Shown one piece after another: positions 16,538-24,763 of a stretch of DNA of 26,267 bases; the first letter of the stretch is position 1; the number at the start of each line of letters is the position of its first letter. The position numbers were made by a program, and so were the translations under genes. The stretch is taken from assembly GCA_041629655.1 (NCBI GenBank), contig JBFKMV010000054.1, positions 1 through 26,267 of the forward strand. The letters are read 5' to 3'. Below the pieces are notes generated by a model. That model was given only the letters and a program-made list of their open reading frames with translations. It searched no databases and was not told where the DNA came from. The stretch is from JBFKMV01 sp041629655. Its GTDB lineage: Bacteria > Acidobacteriota > Polarisedimenticolia > Polarisedimenticolales > Polarisedimenticolaceae.

Positions 16538-17584
16538 TCAGACGACGACGATTCGTGGCGGCCCCGGCAGCACCTCGCCGATCTCCGCGGCGGTGTGGCC
16601 GGCGGCGCGGAGGTCCCGCAGCAGCGGCTCGACGTGCTCCGGCGCCACGGCGACCAGCAGCCCGCCCGAGGTCTGCGGGTCGAACAGCACCTCCTGCTGC
16701 CCGGCCGACAACGCGGCGCGGTCTTCGAACACCGCCGCCACGTTGTGCCGGTTGGCCGCGGTGGATCCGGTCGAGACTCCTTTGCCCACCAGCTCGTAGA
16801 ACCGCTCGTGGACCGGGATCCGCTCGAAGGCCAGCCGGACCGCCACCTTCGACGAGCGCGCCACCGCGAAGGTGTGCCCGGCCAGGCCGAACCCGGTGAT
16901 GTCCGTGCCGCCGTGCGCGCCGTGCCGCAGCGCGAGCTCGCAGGCGCCGGCGTTGATCCGCTCCATCTCCCGCATCGCCGGCTCGAGGCCCGCGGCGTCG
17001 AGCTTGTCCAGCTTGTAGGCGTTGATCAGCACGCCGGTGCCGATCGGCTTGGTCAGCACCAGCCGGTCGCCGGCCCGGGCGCCGGCGTTGGTCAGCATCC
17101 GTTCCGGATCGACCCGCCCGATCACCGCCAGGCCGAACTTGAGCTCGGCGTCCTCGACGGTGTGACCACCCGCGAGCACCGTCCCGGTCTCGCGCAGGAC
17201 CTCCGCGGCGCCCTCCAGGATCGCCGTCAGCACCTCGCGCGGGACCTGGGCCGGGAAGCAACACAGGTTGAGCGCGAACAGCGGACGGCCGCCCATCGCG
17301 TAGACGTCCGAGACCGAGTTGGCGGCGGCGACGCGGCCGAAGCGACGCGGGTCGTCGCAGACCGGCGTGATGAAGTCCACCGTGGCGACGAGCCCCTCGC
17401 CGTTGTGCAGGTACACCCCCGCGTCGTCGCCCGTCTCCGGGCCCACGATCAGCTTGGCGTCACGCCCGGCGATCGCCGTCAGCGGGGCGACCATCGCGGC
17501 CAGGTCCTCCGGACCCGTCTTGGCCGCTCAACCTCCGCTCTTCGCGCAACCCGTCAGCCGGAAGTCCTTGCGAAACCAACCCAT
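16538..17584 (-). CDS. selD: Selenide, water dikinase (selenophosphate synthetase), itself a selenoprotein
   Basis: A 348-residue cytoplasmic enzyme making selenophosphate from selenide and ATP. An in-frame TGA (17528-17530) encodes residue 19 in CAKSGG-U-AAKTGP, the position of the catalytic Cys/Sec, followed three residues later by the essential lysine (Lys22). Read as a stop it would leave a protein starting near 17494 without the active site. Beyond it are the AIRS-type motifs TGDDAGVY, TVDFITPVCDDP, AANSVSDVYAMGG, LAGGHTVED, TDITGFGLAGH and FDPQTSGGLL. Length from the ATG at 17584 is normal for the family. The start has a poor ribosome site. The next gene follows after 8 bases. SenC, the selenoneine-pathway paralogue, has the same fold; Sec at the active site and the full motif set favour SelD. 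Confidence 0.93.
17496..17527 (-). promoter_or_regulatory. Candidate bacterial SECIS hairpin, selD
   Basis: Reading the minus strand right after the TGA, GCGGCC pairs with GGCCGC at the base, and GGTCC pairs with GGACC at the top around a GGA loop (upper stem 17503-17515). The loop begins 17 bases after the TGA and starts with G, matching the expected position and loop of bacterial SECIS elements. The internal loop is lopsided (six bases against one). Confidence 0.6.
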
Positions 17585-17650
17585 CGCGAAGCATGGTACA
17601 CCAGGGTTTCGCGGCGGCCGCGCACCCCCTTTGTGCCATCATGAGAGGCT

Positions 17651-19462
17651 ATGATCTTCGCGGAGAGCGGTAGGAAAACGCTACGGCGCGCGTCGATCGC
17701 GCTGGTGATGCTGGCGGGCCTCGCGCACGGCTGCGACGGCGGCCGGTCCGATCCGGCGGGCGGGGGAACCGACGCGACGGCGGCACGGCTCCCGGCGCTG
17801 CCGCTCGCGCCGGGGACGGAACCGTTCCGCGAGGTCGCGGCCGAGACCGGGCTCGACTTCGTGTACTGGAACGGCCTGTCGGGAAGGTTCTACTTTCCGG
17901 AGATCATGGGCGGCGGCGGGGCGCTGCTCGACTACGACGGCGACGGCGATCTCGACGTGTACCTCGTCCAGGGCGCGGCCTTCGAAACCGCGTCGCCGCG
18001 CATCCCGCCCCCGCCGGGGCCGCTGCGCGACCGCCTGTACCGCAACGATCTGGAGGTGTCGCCCGGCGGCGAGCGACGGCTGCGCTTCACCGATCGCACC
18101 GCCGCCAGCGGCATCGACGCGACCGGCTACGGGATGGGCGTCGCGGTGGGCGACGTGAACAACGACGGCCGGCCGGACCTCTACGTGACCGAGTTCGGCT
18201 CCAACCGGCTGTACCTCAACGCCGGCGACGGCAGCTTCAACGACGTCACGGAGCGCGCGGGCGCCGCCGACCCACGCTGGAGCGTCAGCGCCTCGTTCTT
18301 CGACTACGATCGCGACGGCTGGCTCGATCTGTACGTCTGCAACTACGTGGACTTCCGGCTCACCAATCACAAGACGTGCTTCGGGCGCACGGGCGATCCG
18401 GACTACTGCGCGCCCGACGCCTACCTGCCGCTGGCCGACCGGCTGTTCCGCAACCGTGGCGACGGCACCTTCGAGGACGTGTCGCTGACGTCGGGAATCG
18501 GCCTGGCCAAGGGCGCCGGCCTCGGTGTGGTCGCGGCCGACCTGAACGGCGACGGCTGGCTCGACCTGTTCGTGGCCAACGACCGCATGCCCAACTTCTA
18601 CTGGATCAACCAGCGGGACGGCACGTTCCGCGACGACGGGCTGCTGGCGGGAGTCGCCGTCAACGCCGACGGCAGCTACGAGGCCAGCATGGGTGTCGCT
18701 GCCGGGGACTACGATGCCGACGGCGACGAGGACCTGTTCGTCACGCACCTGCTGTTCGAGTCGAACACCCTGTACCTCAACGACGGGCGCGGCATGTTCG
18801 CCGATCGCACCGTGGAGGGGGGGCTGGCCGGGCCCAGCCTGCCCTACACGGGGTTCGGCACGGCGTGGCTCGATGCCAACAACGACGGCTGGCTCGACCT
18901 GTTCGTGGCCAACGGCGCGGTGCTGGCGGTGTCCGCGCGGGCGAGCCGCGGCGAGGTGTTTCCGTACCAGGAGCGCAACCAGTTGCTGCTCAACCGGGGC
19001 GACGGCACGTTCCTCGAGGTCACCGACGCCGCGGGGGCGGCGCTGACCGGGCAGGAGGTCAGCCGCGGCGCGGCCTTCGGTGACGTGGACAACGACGGCG
19101 ACACGGACGTGCTGGTGGTCAACAACAACGGTCCGGTGCGGCTGCTGTCGAACCAGATCGGCAACCGCAACCACTGGGTCGGGATCCGTGCGGTCGCGGG
19201 CGAGCCGCCGCGCGACGTCCCGGGCGCGCAGGTCGAGGTCCGGCTGCCCGGGGGCGCCGTGCTGAGACGCCGCGTCCACACCGACGGCAGCTACGCCTCC
19301 GCGAGCGATCCCCGGGTGCTGGTCGGGATCGGCGACCGGACGTCCGTGGCCCGGCTCCGGGTGCAGTGGCCGGACGGAACGATCGAGGAGTGGACGGAGG
19401 TGGCGATCGACGGCTGGACCACGCTCCGCGCCGGGACCGGCCGGGGAGTCGACGGGCCGTGA
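17651..19462 (+). CDS. CRTAC1-type FG-GAP/VCBS beta-propeller protein with ASPIC/UnbV domain
   Basis: A 603-residue exported protein. The N-terminus has basic residues (RKTLRR) and a hydrophobic stretch ending LAHGC, perhaps an atypical lipobox with Cys28. Seven calcium-binding repeats of the DxDxDGxxDL type run from residue 94 (DYDGDGDLD) to about 490 (DVDNDGDTD), consistent with a seven-bladed propeller. An ASPIC/UnbV domain (about 505-595) follows, with HWVGIRAV, VRLPGGAVLRRRV and LRVQWPDGTIEEW. The family is widespread in Acidobacteriota, Planctomycetota and similar phyla; its function is not established. The stop overlaps the start of the TPR gene (GTGA), and the two are commonly paired. 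Confidence 0.9.
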   Translation: MIFAESGRKTLRRASIALVMLAGLAHGCDGGRSDPAGGGTDATAARLPALPLAPGTEPFREVAAETGLDFVYWNGLSGRFYFPEIMGGGGALLDYDGDGDLDVYLVQGAAFETASPRIPPPPGPLRDRLYRNDLEVSPGGERRLRFTDRTAASGIDATGYGMGVAVGDVNNDGRPDLYVTEFGSNRLYLNAGDGSFNDVTERAGAADPRWSVSASFFDYDRDGWLDLYVCNYVDFRLTNHKTCFGRTGDPDYCAPDAYLPLADRLFRNRGDGTFEDVSLTSGIGLAKGAGLGVVAADLNGDGWLDLFVANDRMPNFYWINQRDGTFRDDGLLAGVAVNADGSYEASMGVAAGDYDADGDEDLFVTHLLFESNTLYLNDGRGMFADRTVEGGLAGPSLPYTGFGTAWLDANNDGWLDLFVANGAVLAVSARASRGEVFPYQERNQLLLNRGDGTFLEVTDAAGAALTGQEVSRGAAFGDVDNDGDTDVLVVNNNGPVRLLSNQIGNRNHWVGIRAVAGEPPRDVPGAQVEVRLPGGAVLRRRVHTDGSYASASDPRVLVGIGDRTSVARLRVQWPDGTIEEWTEVAIDGWTTLRAGTGRGVDGP

Positions 19463-21120
19463 GGGCCGCCCGGATCGCGTCCCTCCTCGCGCTGACGCTC
19501 GCCGCCTGTTCGGGCCCCGCGCCGTCCGGCGACCCGGCGGCGGCGCTGGAGCCGCTGCACGGCCGCGGTGTCGAGTCGTTGCCCCGCATCGATCCCGGTA
19601 CGCCGTACCGTGAGGCCCGGGTGACGCTGGAGGCCGTCCCGCATCCCGATCCGGGTCGGTTCGACGAGGACGCGGTGCGGCGGCAGATCGCGGAACGCCG
19701 CGAGGCGGTCGAACGGCTGCTCGCAGCCGAGACGGCGACGGCGGGGGCGTTGGCCGCGGCGTTCGGCCGGCTGGGGATGCTGTATCACGCCTACTCGCTG
19801 GTCGAGCCGGCCGAGGCGTCGTACCGCAACGCGCAGCGGCTCGCGCCGCGCGAGTTCCGCTGGTCGTACTACCTGGCGCGGCTGCTGCAGTACAACGGAC
19901 GGCTCGACGAGGCCTCGGCGAGCTTCGAGCAGGCGGTGCTGCTGCGTCCCGACTACGTGCCCGCCCTGTTCTGGATGGCGGAGGGCTGGCGCGAGCGCAA
20001 CCGGCCGGACCTGGCGCGGCCGCTGTTCGAGGTCGCGCTGGCCCACGATCCGTCGTGCGCCGCGGCGCTGGTCGGTCTCGGCCGGCTCGATCTCGCCGCC
20101 GGCGATGCGGACGCCGCGGTCGAGCGCTTCCGGGCGGCGCTGGCCCGCCAGCCCGACGCCGCGTCGATCCACTACGCGCTCGGGATGGCGCACCGCGAGC
20201 GCGGCGACCTGGAGCAGGCCCGCGGCCACCTCGCGCGCAGCGCGCCCGGCCGGGTCACGCCTCCCGATGCGGAGATGGTCGAGGTGCTGGCGTTGGCCAC
20301 CGGTCGCGGGACCGCACACCTTCGCGGTTCCCGCGCGATGACCCTGGGGCGTTACGAGTTCGCCGCGCGGGAGTTCCGCAACATGGTCGCCGCGCAGCCG
20401 GACGATCCCGGCGCGCGCGTCAACCTGGCGCTGGCGCTGGAGGGGCTGGGCGACCTCGAGGGCGCCCGCGATCAGCTCGAGCAGGCGGTCCGGATCGACC
20501 CCCGGCATCTCCAGGCGCAGCTCAACCTGGCCCGCTGCCACGTCGAGCGGGGAGACGCGGCCTCCGCCGCGCGGGCGTTCCGCGCCGCGATGGAGATCGA
20601 CCCCGGGCATCTCGGCGCGAAGCGCGGGCTGGCCGACGTGCTCGGCCGCGCGGGCCGGCACGCCGAGGCGGTGGCGCTGCTCGAGGCCGTGATCGAGGCG
20701 GACCCCGCCGACGGAGAGGCCTACGTCCGGCTGGCGGCGGAGCGGTGCATCGCGGGCCGGTACGCCGAGGCGCTGGGCGGCCTCGAGCGAGCGCACGCGC
20801 AGATGCCGCGGGACAACCGGATCGTCGTGGCGCTGGCCCGTCTGCTCGCGGCCGCACCACGCGACGCGCTGCGCGACGGCGCACGAGCGCTCGAGCTGTT
20901 GCGCTCGCCACAGGGCAGCAGCGACCTGGGGTTCGAGTACCTGGTGGCACTGGCGATGACGCACGCCGAGCTGGGAGACTTCGGCCAGGCGGTCCGGCGC
21001 CAGGAGCAGGCGCTCGAGCTGGCGCGCCGGTCGACGGCGGACCGGCTTCCGGTGCTCGAACGCCGCCTCGATCAGTACCGACGCGGAGAACCCTGCCGGG
21101 AACCCTGTCCCCGGCCCTAG
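19459..21120 (+). CDS. TPR-repeat lipoprotein
   Basis: A 553-residue protein with a short signal peptide ending in lipobox LAAC (Cys14), then at least eight tetratricopeptide-like units between about residues 95 and 520, such as PAEASYRNAQRLAPREF, DEASASFEQAVLLRPDYVP, ARDQLEQAVRIDPRHLQAQ and EAVALLEAVIEADPADGEA. It should be an envelope-anchored protein-interaction scaffold. The GTG at 19459 overlaps the stop of the CRTAC1-type gene, and only this start gives a lipoprotein signal. The stop overlaps that of the convergent pilin gene by 2 bases. The partner is probably the upstream propeller protein, by context only. Confidence 0.87.
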   Translation: MRAARIASLLALTLAACSGPAPSGDPAAALEPLHGRGVESLPRIDPGTPYREARVTLEAVPHPDPGRFDEDAVRRQIAERREAVERLLAAETATAGALAAAFGRLGMLYHAYSLVEPAEASYRNAQRLAPREFRWSYYLARLLQYNGRLDEASASFEQAVLLRPDYVPALFWMAEGWRERNRPDLARPLFEVALAHDPSCAAALVGLGRLDLAAGDADAAVERFRAALARQPDAASIHYALGMAHRERGDLEQARGHLARSAPGRVTPPDAEMVEVLALATGRGTAHLRGSRAMTLGRYEFAAREFRNMVAAQPDDPGARVNLALALEGLGDLEGARDQLEQAVRIDPRHLQAQLNLARCHVERGDAASAARAFRAAMEIDPGHLGAKRGLADVLGRAGRHAEAVALLEAVIEADPADGEAYVRLAAERCIAGRYAEALGGLERAHAQMPRDNRIVVALARLLAAAPRDALRDGARALELLRSPQGSSDLGFEYLVALAMTHAELGDFGQAVRRQEQALELARRSTADRLPVLERRLDQYRRGEPCREPCPRP

Positions 21121-21698
21121 AGCGTCTTGCGGAGCAGCACCTCGCTGGACACCGTGTAGCGGATGAAGTCCCCGGTAACGGGGTCCTCGATCGGGGAACT
21201 CGCGGTGATCTGCACGGTGATGCGGGTCGGCGGGTCGGCATCCGGCGTGAACATCGCCTCGATCGTGCCGTCCCCGTCGGCGTCGTTGGAGATGTTGTTG
21301 GCCAGCACCACGAAGGCCGCGGTCGCCTTGTGACGCCACTCGATCCGTCCGTCGATGTGCCGGATCAGGATCTGCTCGTTGTCGTCGTTCGTCGTCCCGT
21401 CCTCGCTGAGATCGCTGAAGACCTCGATCTGGCTGACGTCGTCGGTCAGGTCGGGATCGAGCGCCACGGTCGGGATTCCCACGTTCATCGGATCCCAGCC
21501 CGCGCTGCGGATCTTCTGCACCACCATCTCGAGGCAGTTGCGGGCGTTCGCCTGCACCTCGGCCACCATCTGCTGCGACTTGTTGATCCTGGAGTTCTGC
21601 AGCATCAACCCGGCCAGCCCGCTGGTGATCAGCAGCAGCACGGTCAGGCTGACCATCAGCTCGACGACACTGAAGCCGCGAGACTCACGCCCGACCAT
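21117..21698 (-). CDS. PilW-like minor pilin
   Basis: A 193-residue type IV pilin-like protein. MVGRESRG is followed by the prepilin cleavage site G/FSVVELMV with the conserved Glu at +5 and a hydrophobic helix to about residue 30; the globular part is acidic and lacks further known motifs. NARNCLEMVVQKIRSAGWDP is typical of PilW-type proteins. The ATG at 21698 has GGAAGGG about 6 bases upstream; a start at 21713, overlapping the stop of the preceding gene (TGATG), is also possible. It forms a two-gene unit with the FimT/GspH-like gene. Confidence 0.82.
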   Translation of the reverse strand: MVGRESRGFSVVELMVSLTVLLLITSGLAGLMLQNSRINKSQQMVAEVQANARNCLEMVVQKIRSAGWDPMNVGIPTVALDPDLTDDVSQIEVFSDLSEDGTTNDDNEQILIRHIDGRIEWRHKATAAFVVLANNISNDADGDGTIEAMFTPDADPPTRITVQITASSPIEDPVTGDFIRYTVSSEVLLRKTL

Positions 21699-21712
21699 CG
21701 ATCGCCCTTCCA

Positions 21713-22210
21713 TCACGAGCCGGAAACCCACTTCGATCCGGTCCAGCGCTCGATCTGGACCCCCCCGGCGCCGTACAGCGACAGCTTGCGGTAGTCGTTG
21801 CCGCCGTGGAGGCAGACGTCGCCGCCGTTGTTCACCGTTCCGTCGGCGAAGAAGGTCACCTGGTGCATCACCGGTCCGGCCGGAGGCAGGGTCACCGCCT
21901 GGCCGGCGTCCGGACGCGCGAAGCTCACGGCCGACGGGAGCTGCCTGCGGTGAAGCTCCTCGCCGGTCTCGAGGTCGATCACCCGCACCCAACGCTGCGC
22001 GCGGTTCAGGTCGAAGCGCGTATTGCGGTTGCGGGTGACGGCCTCCACGCGGGCGACCTGCATCGTCATCTGGACGTCGTAGACCGAGCTGCGCATCGTC
22101 TCCCGGGCCAGCATCGGGATCGAAAACGTGGTGGCGACCACCAGCACGGCGGTCGCCAGCGCCAGGGCGACCAGCAGCTCGGCCAGGGTCATCCCCTTTT
22201 CGTTATGCAT
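21713..22210 (-). CDS. FimT/GspH-type minor pseudopilin
   Basis: A 165-residue prepilin. The very short leader MHNEKG is followed by MTLAELLVALALATAV, with the cleavage after Gly6 and Glu at +5. The C-terminal part (VTFFADGTVNNGGDVCLHG and GGVQIERW) matches the GspH/FimT globular domain. It would be processed by a PilD peptidase in the inner membrane and serve in pilus priming or type II secretion. Only one other pilin gene follows; no pilV, pilX, pilY1 or secretion ATPase is in the window. Its start lies at the edge of an AT-rich gap. Confidence 0.83.
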   Translation of the reverse strand: MHNEKGMTLAELLVALALATAVLVVATTFSIPMLARETMRSSVYDVQMTMQVARVEAVTRNRNTRFDLNRAQRWVRVIDLETGEELHRRQLPSAVSFARPDAGQAVTLPPAGPVMHQVTFFADGTVNNGGDVCLHGGNDYRKLSLYGAGGVQIERWTGSKWVSGS

Positions 22211-22245
22211 GAATATTCATCCTGGTAATGATAAGAAGGTATCTC

Positions 22246-22263
22246 TGAAGAAACGCATCTTCA
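22246..22263. repeat. Inverted repeat in AT-rich gap before minor pilin genes
   Basis: TGAAGA-AACGCA-TCTTCA is a perfect 6-bp inverted repeat with a 6-base spacer in the 144-base gap between the pilin and senB genes. The gap is far richer in A and T than anything around it. It may be an operator or promoter region for the pilin genes; a terminator is unlikely as the stem is AT-rich and no T tract follows. Confidence 0.35.
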
Positions 22264-22354
22264 ATTGCCATTTTCGTAACCGGGGTCCTGACGACAGGCT
22301 GGCGGGGTGGAAGAGCCCTCGATTCCGAGAATTCTTGAAGAAGTGTTCAGGAGA

Positions 22355-23320
22355 TCACCAGCCGTGATCCGGAGCGAGGCCGGCGATCAGCGTGCGCCAG
22401 GCTTCGCGCTCGCGCGCCGGCTCGAAGGACGGCGTCAGCGCGCGGCAGCGTTCCCGCAGCGCACGGTAGAACGCCGCGTCGGTCTCGGCCCGGCCCAGCA
22501 GGGCCGCCAGGGCGGCGGTATCGCCCACGGGGAAATAGCCGGGGTAGTCCTCGCCGAGCAGGCCCACCGAGCCGTCGATGCGCGTGGACACCACCGGCAC
22601 GTCGTGGACCAGCGCCTCGGAGACCGCGTTCGCCCCGCCCTCCATCCGCGACGTCAGCGCCAGCAGGCGGCAGGCGGCCAGCCTCCGCAACGCATCCCGG
22701 CCCGGGAGCTCCCCGAGCCACTCGTACCGGGGGTTGTCCCGCTGCTCGTCGCGCACCGGGCCGGCCAGCTCCGGCTGCAGCACCGCTCCGATCTGGACCA
22801 CGTGGACCCGCGATTCCGGCGGCAGCAGCCGCGCCGCCGCGGCGGCACGCAGCGGGTCCTTGACCTCGCGCAGGTGGCCCAGCACGCACACCTCGAAGCG
22901 GTCCCGGCGGGGCGCGGGGGCGCCCGCGACGCGCGGGACGGACTGCGGGATGACGTGGGTCCGGGAACGCAGCGGCGCCGCCAGCTCCCGGAGCGCGCGC
23001 GGCTGCAGCACGATCAGCCGGTCCGCGAGCTCGACCGAACGACGCGTCTCGGGATCGGTTCCCAGGTCGCCGTACAGGTCGGTGCCGGTCAGGGCGACGA
23101 CGAGCGGCGCCGCCGGCCGCTCGGCGTCGAAGCGGGCGATCGAGGCGGCGCTCTTGCGCGCGTGCAGCGCGACCAGCAGGTCCGCCGGCTGGCCGTCGAA
23201 CACGGTCGCGACGTCCGCGCGGTGTCCGAGGTCGCGCAGCATCCCGGCCCAGCGCTCGGCGGTGACGCGGTTGCCGGTCCGGACGTGCCCGACCGACGGC
23301 GTGACGATCAACGCTCTCAA
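22355..23320 (-). CDS. senB: Selenosugar synthase SenB-like (GT-B glycosyltransferase fold)
   Basis: A 321-residue cytoplasmic protein that, by family, makes a selenosugar from selenophosphate and a UDP-sugar for selenoneine synthesis. It begins with a Rossmann strand (RALIVTPS), then TGNRVTAERWAGMLRDLGH, LLVALHARKSAASI and LTGTDLYGDL, and later VLGHLREVKDPLRAA, a YEWLGELP turn and SRMEGGANAVSEAL (donor-sugar loop). These match my memory of the TIGR04348 glycosyltransferases that include SenB. The start is TTG overlapping the senA stop (TTGA); no ATG fits. Immediate coupling to a SenA-like gene strongly supports the call. A generic GT4 enzyme is the alternative. Confidence 0.82.
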   Translation of the reverse strand: MRALIVTPSVGHVRTGNRVTAERWAGMLRDLGHRADVATVFDGQPADLLVALHARKSAASIARFDAERPAAPLVVALTGTDLYGDLGTDPETRRSVELADRLIVLQPRALRELAAPLRSRTHVIPQSVPRVAGAPAPRRDRFEVCVLGHLREVKDPLRAAAAARLLPPESRVHVVQIGAVLQPELAGPVRDEQRDNPRYEWLGELPGRDALRRLAACRLLALTSRMEGGANAVSEALVHDVPVVSTRIDGSVGLLGEDYPGYFPVGDTAALAALLGRAETDAAFYRALRERCRALTPSFEPAREREAWRTLIAGLAPDHGW

Positions 23321-24612
23321 CGGCGTGGCGCGCAGGTGCGGAAACCGGCGAAGACGTCGCGCCGCTCCGGCGTGAAGTAGTTGCGCCAGGTGTTGCGGAG
23401 CATGCGCCCGCGCGTCGCCCAGGCGCCCCCGCGCAACACGCGCCGCGTACCGAACCAGGGCTCCGAGTACTCGCGGTACAGTCCGGGCTCGAAGCCCGGA
23501 TACGGCTCGAAGACGGACGCGGTCCACTCCCACACGTTGCCAATCATCTGCCGGCAGCCGAACGGGCTGTCGCCGGCCGGGTGGGCGGCGACGTCGACGG
23601 TATCCATCAAGCTCGCGTCGAGGTTGGCCTGACGCGCCCCGGGCAGCTCGGCGCCCCACGGGAAGCGCCGCTTGGGTGTTCCCGCAGCCGCCGCCTCCCA
23701 CTCCGCCTCGGTGGGCAGGCGCCGGCCCGCCCAGCTGCACCACGCCTCCGCCTCGTGGAAGTTGACGTGGATCACCGGGCGGTGCGGCTCCAGCGGCACC
23801 CAGCGATCGAAGTGCCGCCGCAGCCAGCCGCCCCCGCCGTCGCGGCGGTAGTAGACGGGATGCTCGGCGCGGGCGGCCTCGCGCCAGGCCCAGCCCTCGT
23901 CGCTCCACAGCGACCGGTCGCGATAGCCGCCCTGGTCGACGAAACGGACGAACTCGCGCTGGGTCACCGGCGCGCGGGCGATCGAGAACGGCGCCAGCTC
24001 GACCGCGTGCGCCCACTGCTCGTTGTCGAATACGAAGCCGTCCTGCGGTGTCGCCCCGAGCAGGAACCTTCCGCCGGGGACGTCCACGTCGCCCGGGAGG
24101 TCGCCGGCCGCTTCGGCGGCCGGCTCCCCGTCGTGAAGCCCGAGCCGCGGGGCGGGGTAGCCGAGCGTCTGCCGCATGTACAGAAACGCCTCGCCGTGCA
24201 TGTCCTCGTGGAACAGCGCCAGCAGGTGAAGGTCGAGCTCCTCCACGGGGAGCGCCGTCCCGGCCTCGAGCCGCGAGACCGCGCGCTCCAGCACGGCCCG
24301 CATGTAGCCGTACGTCTCCCGCCGGTCCGGGAGCCGCAGGTCCCAGCGCGTGTCGTGGGCCACGGCGCTCGAGTCGTAAAGGGCATCCCCGTCGCTGCGC
24401 AAAGGCGTGAGCCCGGCCCCGTGGCGCAGCACGAACTGCTCCTGGAACCAGGCCACGTGCCCGATCTCCCACAGCAGCGGATTGACGATCGGGAGCAGCG
24501 GCACGCGCAGCCGGGCGTCGTCGAGATCGTCCACGAGCCGCACCGTGCGCTCCCGCGCCTCGCGCTGCCAGCCCGCGATGTCGCCGGGTCGCGGCCGGGC
24601 GTCACCCGCCAT
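23317..24612 (-). CDS. senA: Selenoneine synthase SenA-like (EgtB-family iron oxidase)
   Basis: A 431-residue non-haem iron enzyme of the EgtB/formylglycine-generating family. An N-terminal DinB-like helical domain carries the probable iron-binding histidines His52 (WEIGHVAWF), His135 and His139 (FHEDMHGEAF). A C-terminal FGE-sulfatase domain (about 175-430) has HVNFHEAEAWCSWAGRRLPTE, NVWEWTASVF and RVLRGGAWATRGRMLRNTWRNYF (split around 23380-23460). GDALYDSSAVAHDTRWDL and RQTLGYPAP are features I associate with SenA rather than EgtB. Expected reaction: oxidative joining of a selenosugar to hercynine, on the way to selenoneine. The ATG has AAGGAGG 6 bases upstream; a longer frame to 24852 is spurious. 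EgtB for ergothioneine is the alternative, but the senB-like partner favours SenA. Confidence 0.84.
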   Translation of the reverse strand: MAGDARPRPGDIAGWQREARERTVRLVDDLDDARLRVPLLPIVNPLLWEIGHVAWFQEQFVLRHGAGLTPLRSDGDALYDSSAVAHDTRWDLRLPDRRETYGYMRAVLERAVSRLEAGTALPVEELDLHLLALFHEDMHGEAFLYMRQTLGYPAPRLGLHDGEPAAEAAGDLPGDVDVPGGRFLLGATPQDGFVFDNEQWAHAVELAPFSIARAPVTQREFVRFVDQGGYRDRSLWSDEGWAWREAARAEHPVYYRRDGGGGWLRRHFDRWVPLEPHRPVIHVNFHEAEAWCSWAGRRLPTEAEWEAAAAGTPKRRFPWGAELPGARQANLDASLMDTVDVAAHPAGDSPFGCRQMIGNVWEWTASVFEPYPGFEPGLYREYSEPWFGTRRVLRGGAWATRGRMLRNTWRNYFTPERRDVFAGFRTCAPRR

Positions 24613-24680
24613 CGGATCCTCCTTGCCTCCAGTTTCGCACGGGCCCCATCCGAGCCCCGGCGAAAAAAAACCTGCCCGCC

Positions 24681-24710
24681 TGTGAAACCCCTGCCGCGCG
24701 GTCTCTATCC
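24681..24710 (+). promoter_or_regulatory. Candidate ECF-type promoter of the small secreted peptide gene
   Basis: TGAAACC (24683-24689) and GGTCTCTATCC (24700-24710) look like the -35 and -10 parts of promoters read by extracytoplasmic-function sigma factors, with a run of eight A (24663-24670) just upstream that could act as an UP element. The distance to the ATG at 24764 suits a short leader. This rests on pattern memory and is unproven. Confidence 0.3.
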
Positions 24711-24763
24711 CCGGCGAACGCCCGATCGACGACTTCAAGAACTCGCCTTTTAGGGAGGAAACC

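Noticed and set aside
15021..17264. A 747-codon open frame covering selD and the membrane protein gene on the minus strand
   Set aside because: The part over selD is a low-complexity Arg/Gly/Ala frame shadow; selD motifs lie in another frame. The real membrane protein starts at the GTG at 16529.
22250..22300. Sigma-54 -24/-12 promoter for the pilin genes (TGGCAA...ATGC on the minus strand)
   Set aside because: The GG to GC spacing is 11 rather than 10 bases and the -12 half is poor.
24655..24700. A run of eight T on the minus strand upstream of senA as an intrinsic terminator
   Set aside because: No complementary stem precedes the T run on that strand, and no minus-strand gene lies just upstream to terminate.
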